This document shows positions 33,800 through 45,968 of a DNA stretch of 64,000 bases, piece after piece. How positions within the stretch are numbered: position 1 is the stretch's first letter; every line of letters starts with the position of its first letter. The position numbers and the translations under genes were made by a program. Source of the DNA: Clitoria ternatea. Lineage: Eukaryota > Streptophyta > Magnoliopsida > Fabales > Fabaceae. The stretch is taken from NCBI GenBank assembly GCA_037962975.1, contig CM075669.1, positions 187,372,501 through 187,436,500 of the forward strand, given 5' to 3'. The notes under the pieces were generated by a model. The model worked only from the letters and a program-made list of their open reading frames with translations. It searched no databases and had not been told where the DNA came from.

Positions 33800-35669
33800 A
33801 CTATTAAAGAATCAATTCATGTGAAACTCAATGAAAATAGCCATAACTCCCTGAGAAAGGAAGATTTTGATGATCTTGTAGGTACTTTCCAAGAATTGAA
33901 CTTGGATGACAAAGAAAAAGACAACAAAGAAGGAGACACAACACAAAGTATGGAAGCTAAACAAAAAGAATGGATCACCTCAAAAGACCATCCATTAGAC
34001 AACATCATAGGTGATATAACAAAAGGTGTAAGTACCCGACGCTCCTTCAATACTTACAATCATCTAGCGTTTGTATCTTAAATTGAACCTAAAACCATTG
34101 ATGAAGCTATTATTGATGAACATGGATGTTGGCCATGCAAGAGGAGCTAAATCAATTTGAAAGAAATGAAGTTTGGGAATTAGTGCCAAAACCCAATGAT
34201 CACCAAATAATAGGTACTAAATGGGTGTTTAGAAATAAACTTGATGAAAATGGTATAATCACTAGAAACAAGGATAGGCTAGTAGCTAAGGGATACAATC
34301 AAGAAGAAGGCATAGATTATGTAGAAATGTATGCACCCGTAGCTAGGCTAGAAGCTATTAGATTATTGTTAGCCTTTGCATGTTGTAAAGATTTAAATTG
34401 TACCAAATGGATGTCAAGAGTGCTTTCTTAAATGGATATATTCAAGAAGAAGTATATGTTGATCAACCTCCAGGTTTTGAAAACTATCAATTTCCAAATC
34501 ATGTTTTCAAACTAAGAAAAGCATTATATGGTTTAAAACAAGCTCCAAGAGCTTGGTATAAAAGATTGAGCAAATTTCTTTTGAAAAACAATTTTGAAAG
34601 AGGAAAGGTTGATACAACATTATTCATTAAGCATAAGAAGAATGACATACTATTGGTGCAAGTATATGTAGATGATATCATTTTTGGTGCTACTAATGAA
34701 TCACTTTGCAAGGAGTTTGCTAAGTTAATGCAGGATGAATTTAAAATGTCTATGATGGGAGAACTTATATTCTTCCTTGGGCTACAAATTAAGAAAACCA
34801 AAGAAAGTGCATTCATTAGTCAATCTAAATATTGCAAGGAGTTGCTTAAGAAATTTAACATGGACAAGGTAAATGAAATTGCCACACCTATGGGCACTTC
34901 ATGTTATTTGGATAAGGATGAGAAAGGTAAGGATGTAGAACTCATAAAGTATAGAGGTATGATTGGATCCTTACTTTACTTAACCGCTAGTAGACCGGAT
35001 ATCATGTTTGCTGTTTGTATGTGTGCAAGATACCAAGCATGCCCAAAAGAATCACACCTTACTGCTGTAAAAAGAATAATGAAATATTTGGTTGAAACTC
35101 AAGATGTTGGTTTATGGTACCCCAAAGGGGTTGAATGCACTCTTGTTGGATATTCTGACTCTGATTTTGCAGGATGTAAACTTGATAGGAAAAGCACTAG
35201 TGGTACTTGTCACTTGCTTGGTAGTTCTCTTGTATCTTGGCATAGCAAGAAACAAGTGAGTGTTACATTATCAACAACTGAGGCAGAATAAGTTACAGTT
35301 GGTAGTTGTTGCGCTCAAATCCTTTGGATGAGACAACAACTCCTAGATTTTGGTGTTATGTTAGACCATGTGCCTCTAAAATGTGATAAAACAAGTGCCA
35401 TTAACATTTCAAAGAATCCTGTGATGCATTCTAGAACCAAACATATTGAGATTAGACACCATTTCATTAGGGATCATGTGTTAAAGGGTGATTGTGTGCT
35501 TGAACATGTTGAAACCTCTAAGCAATTAGCTGATATCTTCACCAAACCACTTGCAAAGGACCAATTCATACACATAAGAAGAGAGTTAGGAATATTAGAT
35601 ATTTCAAATTATGTTTGTATATTGATTGACGTTGATGATTCTTTGACTTGTGATATATTTGATAAATAA
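33800..35669 (+). pseudogene. Sirevirus-like reverse transcriptase and RNase H
   Basis: RT begins at [19 protein letters not shown] (near 34165-34225). The frame shifts near 34400, and the longest intact part (34398-35291) includes YGLKQAPRAWY and YVDD (near 34665). RNase H includes the SDSDFAGC block (35155), TEAE (35280, followed by a stop), and the KTSAINISKNPVMHSRTKHI block (35388-35445). The protein ends at 35667-35669. Most motifs survive, so the copy is younger than the Tork and Reina remnants. Confidence 0.85.
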
Positions 35670-35774
35670 AAATTGGCTGAATAATGAGATGAGTATGATT
35701 TATTCCATGAAAATTGAGTCCCTGATGCCTTTGTGACTAAAGAACATGTGTTTTTAAGCAATTCTGGGCTGTCA

Positions 35775-36068
35775 TAATCGATTAGGTAGCTTCATCCAAT
35801 CGATTAGAATCATTTTGTCCTTCACATAATTGATTAGATAACCTCAGCTAATCGATTAGAAACTTCCAGATAATCGATTAACACTCATGCCAAATCGATT
35901 AGTGACGTTCCGTCTTCCAACTAATCGATTACATACTCCTCCTAATTGATTTCCAAGGTTCTGTTTTTAATGAAATCGATTACCAACCTAGCCCAATCGA
36001 TTAGAACACCTGACGATTCAAATTCTGAAAGGGTGTAATCGATTACGAGTAACCCCTTAATCGATTAC
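35775..36068 (+). promoter_or_regulatory. Second AATCGATT palindrome array, upstream of the envelope-like frame
   Basis: Twelve units start at 35775, 35797, 35827, 35849, 35871, 35892, 35922, 35943, 35973, 35994, 36036 and 36058. Intervals are 22, 30, 22, 22, 21, 30, 21, 30, 21, 42 and 22 bp, closely matching the LTR array including its last steps (30, 22, 41, 22). The last unit lies 108 bp before a TATA box, against 121 bp in the LTR. It is probably a second promoter module, placed between pol and the envelope-like region. Confidence 0.7.
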
Positions 36069-36176
36069 GAGTGTATCAAAAATGTGACTTCTGCAGAATC
36101 CAAGTAAAAATCATTGGCCCAATCAACACTCACCTCTTTAAACCCTATTTCTCATCTCTAAACCCTATTTTTACCC

Positions 36177-36185
36177 TATAAATAA
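36177..36185 (+). promoter_or_regulatory. Putative internal TATA box for the envelope-like gene
   Basis: TATAAATAA lies 108 bp after the last palindrome and is followed by a pyrimidine-rich leader of 110 bp to ATG 36296. The arrangement is like a normal plant promoter and leader. Confidence 0.6.
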
Positions 36186-36295
36186 CCCCTCCTTCACCTC
36201 TTCTACCTCACACCTCAAATACCTTTCCTCCCTCCAATCTCTCAAATTTTCCAAAGACCCCTCACTCTCTTCATCTTTTCTTCTCCATTCTCACA

Positions 36296-37408
36296 ATGTC
36301 TTCCTCTAGGAATGTGAAAAGAGCTAGGTCCTCACTTGCCCAAACCAATAACCCCATTGATTTTTCAAGGTTCTTTACCAATCCTGGAGACCTCCAAAAC
36401 TTCATCCAAAAATTTCTCTAAAAAGGATATCATCTCCCCTCACTACATCAATGCTGAAATCTTTGACCATCCCAACTTCACCTTCACTCACTCTCTCCAC
36501 CACTACAATCTTTTTCCCTTCCTCACTCTCAAAGAGGATGTATACTATCCAGAACTCATGCGAGTCTTTTTTTGCAATTTAAGGCTCGTTGATGGATTAC
36601 TTGAGGCTAGAGTCAAGAATGTGACTCTAAGGATCACCAAATCCCAACTAGCTGAAATCACACAACTTCCCTTCTTCGATGCTGAGTTTGCTGGTGGAAA
36701 TCCGGAGGATGAATGGGACTTCAATGCCATCACTGCTCGTCAATCCCTTTAGAAAACTGACCGTGCCCGGAGCAATCACAAATTGGTAGGCCATCTCACT
36801 ATCAATAACCGCCTCCTTCACTTCTTCTTGGTTAAACTTTTGGTCCCTCATGGTGGTAATTATGCCTTGGTTGAAGAAGATGATGTGCTCTTAATGTAGG
36901 CTATGAAAAATGAGAAAAAAATTGATTGGATTTAGCTGTTGAAGTTGCATATGCTCAAGGCCAAGGATCAACAAAAGCTTCCTTATGCCATCCTTCTCAC
37001 AAAAATTTCAAAGCTTTTGGTGTTGACCTTGCTGGGGAACTTTCTGAGAAAATACCTCCAAAAGCATGCATTGGCACCCATCATCTCACCAAGATGGGTA
37101 TCATCTATGTCAATGGAGCTTTGCTCTCTAAGATGGAAGGCATTCATGCCAACATTCCCTTTGAAGCTCCAGCCAATGATCCTGCCCCTCCTCCTCCTGC
37201 AACTCAAGAAACACAAGGTGAACTATCTGCTCCCGTTTACCCTTTCACCTTTCTCTATGCTTATCTCAATCAGCGTTTTGAAAGAATTGACAACACTCTT
37301 CAATAATTTTAAATGACCGAGCAACAACATTTTGAGCTCATGGAGCAACGTTGTGAGGAGCTCTTAAACAAAATTTCTAAAATGCATTTCTTTAATCTGG
37401 ATAATTAG
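36296..37408 (+). pseudogene. Sirevirus envelope-like protein, broken
   Basis: The frame starts at ATG 36296 with a basic SSSRNVKRAR N-terminus. A frameshift near 36415-36425 moves the reading to the frame ending at a TAG at 36750-36752. Later parts lie in two frames (about 36900-37310) and end near 37408. Conserved features resemble the 'putative plant transposon protein' region found downstream of pol in SIRE-type elements: a PELMRVFFCNLRL block near 36548-36586 and a QLAEITQLPFFD block near 36645-36680. A proline-rich stretch (APPPPATQ) lies near 37180. Its role in plants is unknown. At least two frameshifts and several stops prevent expression of a full product. Confidence 0.7.
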
Positions 37409-37655
37409 ATCCTTCTTGTTTTGTTATGTTTGTTTCCTTTTGTCATGCAATTTCTATTTTGTAATTTGCTTTTGTAATTTCCTTTATCAATGAATGAACT
37501 TTTCCTTTTCTTATATCTCTATATGTGTTTTTGATGATTACAAAAGGGGAGAAAAATTAGCATTAGTGTTCATCTTTTATAACCAAATAGCAAATGGCAA
37601 TCAAGAAGTAGAGTAATAACAAATGATTAATCATCAAGTGGATTAATAATAAATG
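37409..37655 (+). other. Sirevirus-like 3' non-coding region up to the Athila insertion
   Basis: AT-rich, with short ATTAAT-type repeats near 37616-37660. The region resumes at 50390-50546 beyond the Athila-like insert. Confidence 0.6.
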
Positions 37656-37660
37656 ATTAA
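37656..37660. repeat. Target site duplication ATTAA, left copy
   Basis: Matches 50385-50389 directly after the Athila-like 3' LTR. Confidence 0.85.
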
Positions 37661-37903
37661 TGATAAGTGCTTTATAACACAATAAAATAGATCTAGTTTG
37701 CTTAGGATTTTAATCATTATGCACTGTATTTCCTTTATTTATTGAGATTTTTGCTTTCTTTCCACTCTATTCTACTTGGGTATGTTATTTTGTAGGAAAT
37801 AAGGTAATAAAGGGTCAAAAACAAGAGAAAAACGACCATAAAATGATAAAGAAACAAGAAGAACAAGCCCAAAGTAGAAAGAACTCTCTTTTTATGCTGA
37901 ATT

Positions 37904-39030
37904 CTGACTCAGAATGCTGAAATCCGACTCAGAATGTTAAAATCCGACTCAGAAATGACCAAATCCGAGTGGGATGACTGAGAAAGGACCAAATCCGAGT
38001 GGAACGACTCAGAATGGAGCATTGCCGAGTGGAATACTTCACTGTTAGAGCCAAATCTGAGTGGAAAGATCCCTGTCAAAGCCATTCCGAGTGATAAATG
38101 GCTGACTCGAGTAAAGGACCAATGTTGAAATGGAATAAGTCTTGGTTGGAGGTGATTCCGAGTGGAAACTTTCTCGACTGCGTCCATTCCGAGTAAAAAA
38201 AGGAGACTGACCTCCAATAAATATGTCCAAAGCTATTCTCCGAGTAAAAGGATTACTGATTGAAGTGAATCCGAGTGGGAGTTTTCTGGTTGCAACGAAT
38301 CCGAGTGAAAAGCTGTTCTGAGTGAAAGGATTCCGAGTAGAAGAGGCCACTGAAATGAATAAATGCTGACTAAAGAGGAATCCGAGTGGTCTCACTCAGA
38401 GAAAATGGCATTCTCAAGCAGAACAAAGCATTTCCGAGTAAATCTTAGCAAGGAAGGAAAAATCCGACCGGAAATGAATCACACTCGGGCAGACTCTCAA
38501 GTTTCACACTGAGCCCGAGTGAGAAGTCTCCAAGGAAAGCACATCCGAGTGAGTTGGGTCAGAAAGATGCATTTCCGAGCAAAGCAAAGGCTCACACATA
38601 AGAAGAAATTCAATCAGTCAAATTCCAACCCTTCAAGTGCAAGTTCCTGAGTAAAAGTGAAGGCCATTCCGAGTGATTTGATTGACGACTGAAGTCAATT
38701 CCGAGTGGAAATCAACTCGGACTCCCAAATGAAGGTGTGATTTTACCATTTGAATGTGACCGAGTGTATTCCTGAGAAATCCGAGCAAGGTCTCTCTCCG
38801 AGTGGTTCAAATTCCATAGACATAGCCGAGTGAAACAGTGAGCAGACTTCCCAATCCTGAGTGAGCCACTTTCTAGTCGGTTCCGAGTCACTTTTTAAAC
38901 AGTTCCGAGTGAATCACTTTTCACTCGGTTCCGATTCACTCTGCAATCAGTTCCGAATGAACTCCATGAACCTGAGCCGAGTGAATGGTTTCAGTCGGTT
39001 CCGAGTCCTCCTGCATTCAATTCCGACTGA
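37904..39030 (+). promoter_or_regulatory. TTCCGAGTGG motif array in the Athila-like U3
   Basis: Dozens of CCGAGTG, CCGACTC and close variants. The first run starts at 37904, 37924, 37944, 37965, 37995, 38025, 38057, 38087 and 38107, giving intervals of 20, 20, 21, 30, 30, 32, 30 and 20. The series repeats in the 3' LTR from about 47537. The core word is the same as in the LARD and in the same element orientation. Confidence 0.6.
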
Positions 39031-39112
39031 ATGGCTCAATCAGAAGTTACTCTTCAGTCACTCTTCACTCGTCCTTTCATCCAGCTTCATCACCAATTGG
39101 TTCTTCCACAAA

Positions 39113-39440
39113 CACCGACTCCTTCCATCTCTTCTAAACACCGTCCCAAACCAACACCGTCCCATCCACTTTGAACACCGGCTCCATCCACCACACCGTC
39201 CAGCAACTCTGTCCCTCAAACCAACACCGCCCAGACTCTTCTCCTCAAACCAACACCGCCCAGACTCTTCTCCCCAACCAACACCACCCAGACTCTCCTT
39301 TCTATCCACAACACCGTCCAACAGTACTCTCTACACCGCCCAGCAACCCACTCAACACTTTCCTCTCCACACCGTACAAATCTCCATCCAACAGCAACTC
39401 CTCTCCACGCTGTCCAGTTTGCACCCACACCGTCCAGCAC
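39113..39440 (+). promoter_or_regulatory. CACCGYCCAG motif array in the Athila-like U3
   Basis: CACCG or CACCA words start at 39113, 39139, 39155, 39176, 39194, 39225, 39254, 39282, 39312, 39334 and 39370, with several intervals of 28-31 and 21-22 bp. The array lies between the CCGAGTG array and the TATA box at 39679. Confidence 0.5.
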
Positions 39441-39678
39441 TCAACAAACCACCCTCCAGTAAGCTTTCACTCGGATTTGTGGGAAAATAACATTTTTCCA
39501 CTCAGAATTTCATCATTCTGCACCAATCATCACTAAAATCCAAGCACCGAATTATTGGAAATATTAAAATATGCAAATTGGAAACAAGTTGGCACAGTTG
39601 GAAATCACATGCACCGAAAGTTTCTTCCACTTGCAATTTGAATGTGTTTTCATAGCTAGAATCCTCCATCCATTTGCC

Positions 39679-39685
39679 TATAAAA
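39679..39685 (+). promoter_or_regulatory. TATA box of the Athila-like 5' LTR
   Basis: TATAAAA in GCCTATAAAAGC, with the same site at 49314-49320 in the 3' LTR. Confidence 0.65.
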
Positions 39686-40560
39686 GCAGCAGCAACCCAT
39701 CAGCAAAATCAATCATCTCTTCCCATCAATTACCATCAGCTTCATTCTATTTTCTTTTCTTTTCTTCGTTACTTTCTCTCTTTTTCTCTTTCGTTTTCTT
39801 CTTTTCCATTTTTCTTTCTCTGTTCGTTTTTCTTCTCTTTCTTTTTATTTTCTTTTCTTTCTTTTATTTTGTAAGAGTGTGAGGGCTGTAAAAGTGAGAA
39901 TTTAAATTTGTAATTGGTGGAGAATATTGCAACAAGGAATTACAGTGGTAAATTATTCTGAGCTTTTGGAGAAACCCGTAAGTCTTTATTTTTACCATGT
40001 CTTGTATGTTTTATTTTTCCATTATTTATATGAATTTGAATTATTTCATGAATAGATAAATTAATTATCTTGGGATAAAGGGGGTATGATAATATTTTAT
40101 TTTAATGTTATTTTGACTTGGAATTAAATAAATTTCTGTTTTCCATTTAGTTCAATTATGCTCAATGCTTTTAGTAATTCCTAACAAGAACCTAAATGAT
40201 AAAACTGTATACTTACGGGTATATTAGTAAGTTTAGGTAATAAATAGAATCGAGAGATTTATTTTTACCAGAAAGCTTTGAACTAAACCTAAGATTTTTA
40301 CATAAAATAAAGTCTTAATCCCCCGAAATCCCAAGATATTCTCAACTCTGATTTTTAAGTGTCAAGTAAATTTTATTTTTATATTTATTCGTATTCTGTG
40401 CAACTTTAATTTGTGCTTTATTTTATAAAAATCTTAAAAATCAATTGTATGGATAATTAAATTTCAATATACTGGTACTTTGAACACAGTCTCTGTGGAG
40501 AACGTTAATCTTTTATATTACGCGACATAACCCGTGCGCTTGCGGGCCCTGTCAAGTTTT

Positions 40561-40578
40561 TGGCGCCGTTGCCGGGGA
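40561..40578 (+). other. Primer binding site, tRNA-Asp type
   Basis: TGGCGCCGTTGCCGGGGA begins six bases after the LTR and is complementary to the 3' end of plant tRNA-Asp, as in Athila-type elements. Confidence 0.85.
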
Positions 40579-40763
40579 CTGTTGTCCCTCAAATATCGGT
40601 AATATTGAAATTCGATTAGATCATACTTGTTAATATTTTTATTGTTATTTTTTATTTTTATTTTTATTTTCCTTGTAATTTTGTATTTTGTTCTATATTC
40701 TGTGTATATGTTGTTGTTTTATTTTTGTAATTGTTTGTTTTATTTGTCATTTATTTTCTATTT

Positions 40764-41891
40764 ATGCGACGAAGCCGTAGTGTCGATCTAAACTGAGGAT
40801 TTGACCCTGAGATAGAACGTACCCTTAGAGCTTTGAGAAAACAACAAAAACAACAAAAAGAACAAAAAGAAAAACAAATGGCAGACCAACACAGACCCTT
40901 AAGAGATTTTGCCGCTCCAAGGTCAAATGGAAGAGGATCTAGCATCCTTAGACCCACAGTAGAGGCTAACAATTTTGAATTGAAGCTTTCACTACTCTCA
41001 ATGGTTCAACAGAACCAATTCGGAGGATTACCCTCCGAAGATCCAAACCTTCACCTTCAAATCTTTCTTGAATACTGTGACACCCTGAAGATGAACGGAG
41101 CCACCAATGATGCCATTCGCTTAAGACTTTTCCCTTTCTCCTTAAGAGATAAAGCGAGAGCGTGGTTATACTCTCTTCCTGAAGGATCCATCACGACTTA
41201 GGAACAATTGTCCAGTGCTTTTATCAATAAATGGTACCCAAGGAACAAGACTGATGTGCTGAGAAAACAAATCATAAATTTTTCACAAAAAGATGATGAA
41301 TCCTTATATGAAGCCTAGGAGAGATACAGAGAGTTACTAAGAGAATGTCCTCACCATGGGATAGAAAGGTGGTTGACAATCCATATTTTCTATAATGGAC
41401 TAACTTCCACACAAAAGATCTCTTTAGATGCTGCAGCTGGAGGAGCCTTCATGAGTAAAAATGTTGATGAAGCTGAGAACCTGATTGAGGAAATAGCTCA
41501 AAATACTCACCAATGGAACTCTGAGAGAGGAATACCTTCTAAAACACCGGGTAAGTACTCTATTGATGCTCTTTCCCTACTTTCTGCTAAAGTTGAAGCA
41601 TTAACATTAAAACTTGATAAAATAGGGTCAACAGGTGCTACTAATATTGTTTGTGAAGTTTGTGGTGTTTCAGGACATGGAGCTACAAACTGCCATTTAG
41701 CAATGACTCCTAATCAAGAACAAGAAATGCATCAGGTGGATGCTATTGGAAACTATGGGGGAAATTATCAAGGTAACTACAGACCTCCACAAGGTCCACT
41801 TGGCTTCCAAAATAGGCCACCTTAATTCCAAAGTAACTACAAACCTCAACAAGGAACCTATATTCCACAAAAATCAAAGCTAGAATCCTTG
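40764..41891 (+). pseudogene. Athila-like gag
   Basis: Starts at ATG 40764 and reads in one frame into pol, interrupted by stops at 40794, 41199, 41316 and 41823. The Athila gag block NNFELKLSLLSMVQQNQFGG lies near 40968-41027, followed by RLRLFPFSLRDKARAWLYSL near 41118-41178. A complete zinc knuckle (C-x2-C-x4-H-x4-C) lies near 41655-41695. The stops are each one transition away from a sense codon. Confidence 0.85.
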
Positions 41892-44800
41892 ATGGAGACA
41901 TTTGTAGCTACTCAACTTAAACAAAATGATGAATTCTCTGATGCAATAAAAATCTTGGCTTCAAAAGTGGACTTTCTTGCCACTCACAACAAAATACTAG
42001 AAAATCAAATTGCCCAACAAGCCTCCTATTCTCAAAGAACACTGGGAACATTTCCTGGAAAACCAGAGGCTGGACCATCTAACCAAACCATGGCTGTCAC
42101 TCTTAGGAGTGGTACTCAATACGATGGGCCAGTTGACAAGACTGCAAAGGAGGAAAAGAAAGTGGATGAATCTTCATCCCATCCAGTGATTGAAGAAGAG
42201 AAACCACGAGAAAAGAAGGAGGAGGTTAAGCCATATCAACCTCCCATTCCATTTCCTCAGCGCTTAGCCAAAGCAAAGTTGGACAAACAATTTGGTAAGT
42301 TTCTTGATGTTTTAAAGAAATTGTATATTAATATTCCTTTCACAGATGCTTTACAGCAAATGCCTACATATGCAAAGTTCCTGAACGACATTCTGTCCAA
42401 TAAAAGAAGACTGGAGGAAGATAGTATAATTGCACTTACTGAAGAGTGCAGTGCTCTAATTCAAAAGAAAGTTACACCCAAGCTCCAAGATCCAGGTAGT
42501 TTCTCTATTCCTTGCATGATTAGTGACATGAATATAGATAAAGCATTGTGTGATTTAGGAGCGAGTGTGAGTTTAATGCCATTATCTGTTGCTGAAAAGT
42601 TAGGATTGGGTGAACTAAAACCTACTAGGATGTCTTTACAATTGGCTGATAGATCTGTAAAATATCCTGTAGGAATTTTAGAGGATGTTCCTATTAAGAT
42701 AGGAAAATTTTTTATACCTGCTGACTTTGTTGTGCTTGAAATGGACGAAGATTCTTTGATTCCTACTATTTTAGGCAGACCATTTTTAGCAACTGTAGGT
42801 GCTGTGATCGATGTCAAGAATGGTAAGTTGTCTCTAACTGTTGGAGACCAAAAGGTTGATTTCAACTTGAAAAATGTTTTAGAAAAACCTTATAATGATG
42901 TTTGTTGTACTGTGGATTTTGTCAAACAAGTGGTAAAGGAAACAACCCTTCCTAATGACCCACTTAAAACTATTTTCATGATTGAGCTGACAGAAACATC
43001 TGATTGCTCTGAGGCCCCACATGACACTGAGGTCATGTGTGACAAAGTGGTAAGCCCCAATGTGGAATTAAAACCTTTACCAGCTTCTTTAAGGTATGAG
43101 TTTCTTGGCCCTAATTCCACATATCCTGTGATTATTAATGCTGAATTGAATCCATCTGAAACTAAAAAACTTTTGAAACAACTTAGGTTGTATAGAAAGG
43201 TAATAGGTTATACAATGGATGATATCAAAGGGATTAGCCCTTCTCTTTGTATGCACAGGATTACTATAGAAGATGAAAGTAGGCCCACAGTAGAACCACT
43301 TAGGAGATTAAATCCTAAAATGCAAGAAGTGGTTAAAAAGGAAATTTTGAAATTGCTTGATGCTGGAGTCATATATCCTGTTGATAGTAGTAAATGGGTA
43401 AGTCCTGTCCATGTGGTGCCTAAAAAGGGGGGAATAACTGTGATTGAAAATGATAAACATAACTTGATTCCTACTAGGATTGTCTCTGGTTGGCGCATGT
43501 GCATTGATTATAGGAAGTTAAATAGCGCCACGAAAAAAGATCATTTTCCCCTCCCTTTTATTGATCAGATGCTTGAAAGACTTGCGAAACACTCTTATTT
43601 CTGTTATTTGGATGGGTATTCAGGTTTTCATCAAATTCCCATTCATCCATCTGATCAAGAAAAGACTACCTTCACTTGCCCTTATGGGACTTATGCTTAC
43701 AGACGTATGCCTTTTGGTTTATGTAATGCACCTGCGACTTTTCAAAGGTATATGCAAGCAATTTTTTTTGATCTTATTAAAAATATGATGGAAGTCTTTA
43801 TGGATGATTTTTCAGTGCATGGTTTGGATTTTGATAATTGTTTAACAAATTTGTGCCAAGTCTTGCAGCGTTGTGAAGAAACCAATTTGGTTCTAAATTG
43901 GGAAAAATGCCATTTTATGGTAAGAGAAGGCATAGTTCTTGGACACCTGGTGTCTGAGAGAGGTATAGAAGTTGATAAGGCTAAAGTGGAAGTGATTGAA
44001 AAATTGCCTCCACCCACAAATGTGAAAGGTATTCGGAGTTTTCTTGGACATGCAGGGTTTTATCGCAGGTTCATTAAAGATTTCTCCAAGATCACAAAGC
44101 CTCTTACAACTCTTCTGGGTAAGGATGTGCCTTTCAATTTTGATTCATCTTGTATGGAAGCTTTTTGCAGGATGAAGCAAGCTCTAATCTCTGCCCCCAT
44201 CATACAACCACCTGATTGGAAACTCCCATTTGAGCTGATGTGCGATGCGAGTGATTATGCAGTGGGGGCTGTGTTGGGGCAAAGAAAGGATAAAAAGCTC
44301 CATGTAATTTATTATGCCAGCCGGACGTTAGATGATGCTCAGGTAAATTATGCTACAACTGAAAAAGAACTGTTAGCTATTGTCTTTGCTTTTGATAAAT
44401 TTAGGTCTTATTTGGTAGGTTCACATGTTACTGTTTACACTGACCACTCTGCCATTAAGTATCTATTGAATAAAAAGGAAGCAAAGCCTAGATTAATTAG
44501 GTGGATTCTAATATTGCAAGAATTTGACTTGGAAATTAAGGACAAGAAGGGTACCAAGAACTTGGTCGCTGACCACCTATCTAGGTTGACATCTGAAAAA
44601 GAAGAAACAGATAATATTCCCATCAATGAATCTTTTCCAGATGAACAACTCTTGAATCTTAGTATCCAACGTGTTCCTTGGTATGCTGATTTTGTAAATT
44701 TTCTTGCATGTGGTATCTTACCTCCTGATCTTAGCTTTCAGCAAAGGAAAAAGTTTTATGCAGATGTCAAGCATTATTATTGGGATGAACCACTCCTTTT

Positions 44801-45968
44801 CAAGCAATGTGCAGATGGTATGATTTGGAGATGTGTTTCACAAGATGATGTCCATGCTATCTTGGATCATTGCCATTCTCTTTCCTGTGGAGGACACATG
44901 AGCACCTCTAAGACAGCCGCTAAAGTATTGCAAGCTGGGTTCTATTGGCCAAATATTTTTAAGGATGTACGTAAGTATGTTCTAACTTGTGATGCTTGCC
45001 AAAGAACAGGTAACATTGGTAAGAGACAAGAAATGCCATTGAATACCATTCTAGAAGTTAAATTGTTTGATGTATGGGGTGTTGATTTTATGGGTCCCTT
45101 TCCCTCTTCTTTTGGAAATCAGTTCATATTAGTGGTAGTTGACTATGTGTCAAAATGGGTAGAAGCCATTGCTTTACCCCATTCTGATGCTAAGACTGTT
45201 ATTAAACTTTTCAAGAAAATAATATTTCCAAGGTTTGGGGTCCCAAAATGTGTTATAAGTGATGGAGGGTCTCATTTTATTGAGAAAACTTTTCAGACCC
45301 TTCTAAAGAAATATGGAGTTAGGCATAAGGTTGCTATACCTTATCACCCACAAACTAGTGGACAAGTTGAGGTATCCAATCGGGAAATTAAAAATATTCT
45401 TCAAAAAGTGGTGAATACATCACGTAAGGATTGGTCTATTAAGTTAGATGATTCCTTATGGGCGTATCGAACTGCATACAAAACTCCCATTGGAACCACA
45501 CCTTTTAAGCTAGTATATGGGAAGCCCTGTCATTTACCTATTGAGCTAGAATATAAATCTTTTTAGGCTGTTAAAACTCTTAACTTTGATCATAAGGCTG
45601 TAGGTGAACAAAGATTGTTGGAATTAAATGAGCTTGAAGAACTCCATCTAGATGCATACGAAAATGCCAGAATTTATAAAGAAAAAACCAAACAATGGCA
45701 TGATCGTCACATCCAACAGAGAACATTTAATCCAGGTGATATGGTTTTACTGTTTAATTCCAGACTGAAGCTTTTTCCAGGTAAACTGAGATCCCGATGG
45801 TCGGGACCATTCAAGGTGACAAAAGTCTTTCCCTTCGGAGCTGTCGAACTATGGAGCGAGAAATCTGGTACATTTAGGGTAAATGGACAGAGAGTAAAGC
45901 ACTATCTGACAGGTCAACCAATACAACAAGCAAGTGACTTGGACTTGTTTGATGCTCCTGATGAGTAA
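41889..45968 (+). pseudogene. Athila-like pol polyprotein
   Basis: An uninterrupted stretch of 1225 codons to a TAG at 45564-45566, then the same frame to a stop at 45966-45968. Along the 1225 residues: protease [10 protein letters not shown] near 221; reverse transcriptase [11 protein letters not shown] near 535 and FMDDF near 636; RNase H CDASD near 784 and TDHS near 851; integrase zinc finger with H and C ligands near 993-1037; integrase acids in GVDFMG (1064), SDGGSHF (1123) and [11 protein letters not shown] (1162). All enzyme motifs look intact. The short part after the TAG holds the integrase C-terminus ([11 protein letters not shown] near 45787). Confidence 0.9.

Larger units (their letters stand above)
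37661..40554 (+). repeat. Athila-like 5' LTR (2894 bp)
   Basis: Begins TGATAAGTGC and ends CCCTGTCA. It carries the CCGAGTGG and CACCGYCCAG arrays and a TATAAAA box. It is 196 bp shorter than the 3' LTR, mainly because about 200 bp present at 49920-50120 are replaced by a few bases at 40284-40300. Proline- and phenylalanine-rich frames here (for example 38861-39490) are not genes. Confidence 0.9.

Noticed and set aside
38861..39490. 209-codon proline-rich frame, with a 177-codon partner in the other LTR
   Set aside because: Located in the Athila-like U3 motif arrays. Frames differ between the LTR copies and have no domain; the repetition of CACCGYCCAG words produces the bias.
40561..40578. 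tRNA-like sequence
   Set aside because: Only the 18-base complement of a tRNA-Asp 3' end is present; it is a primer binding site, not a tRNA gene.
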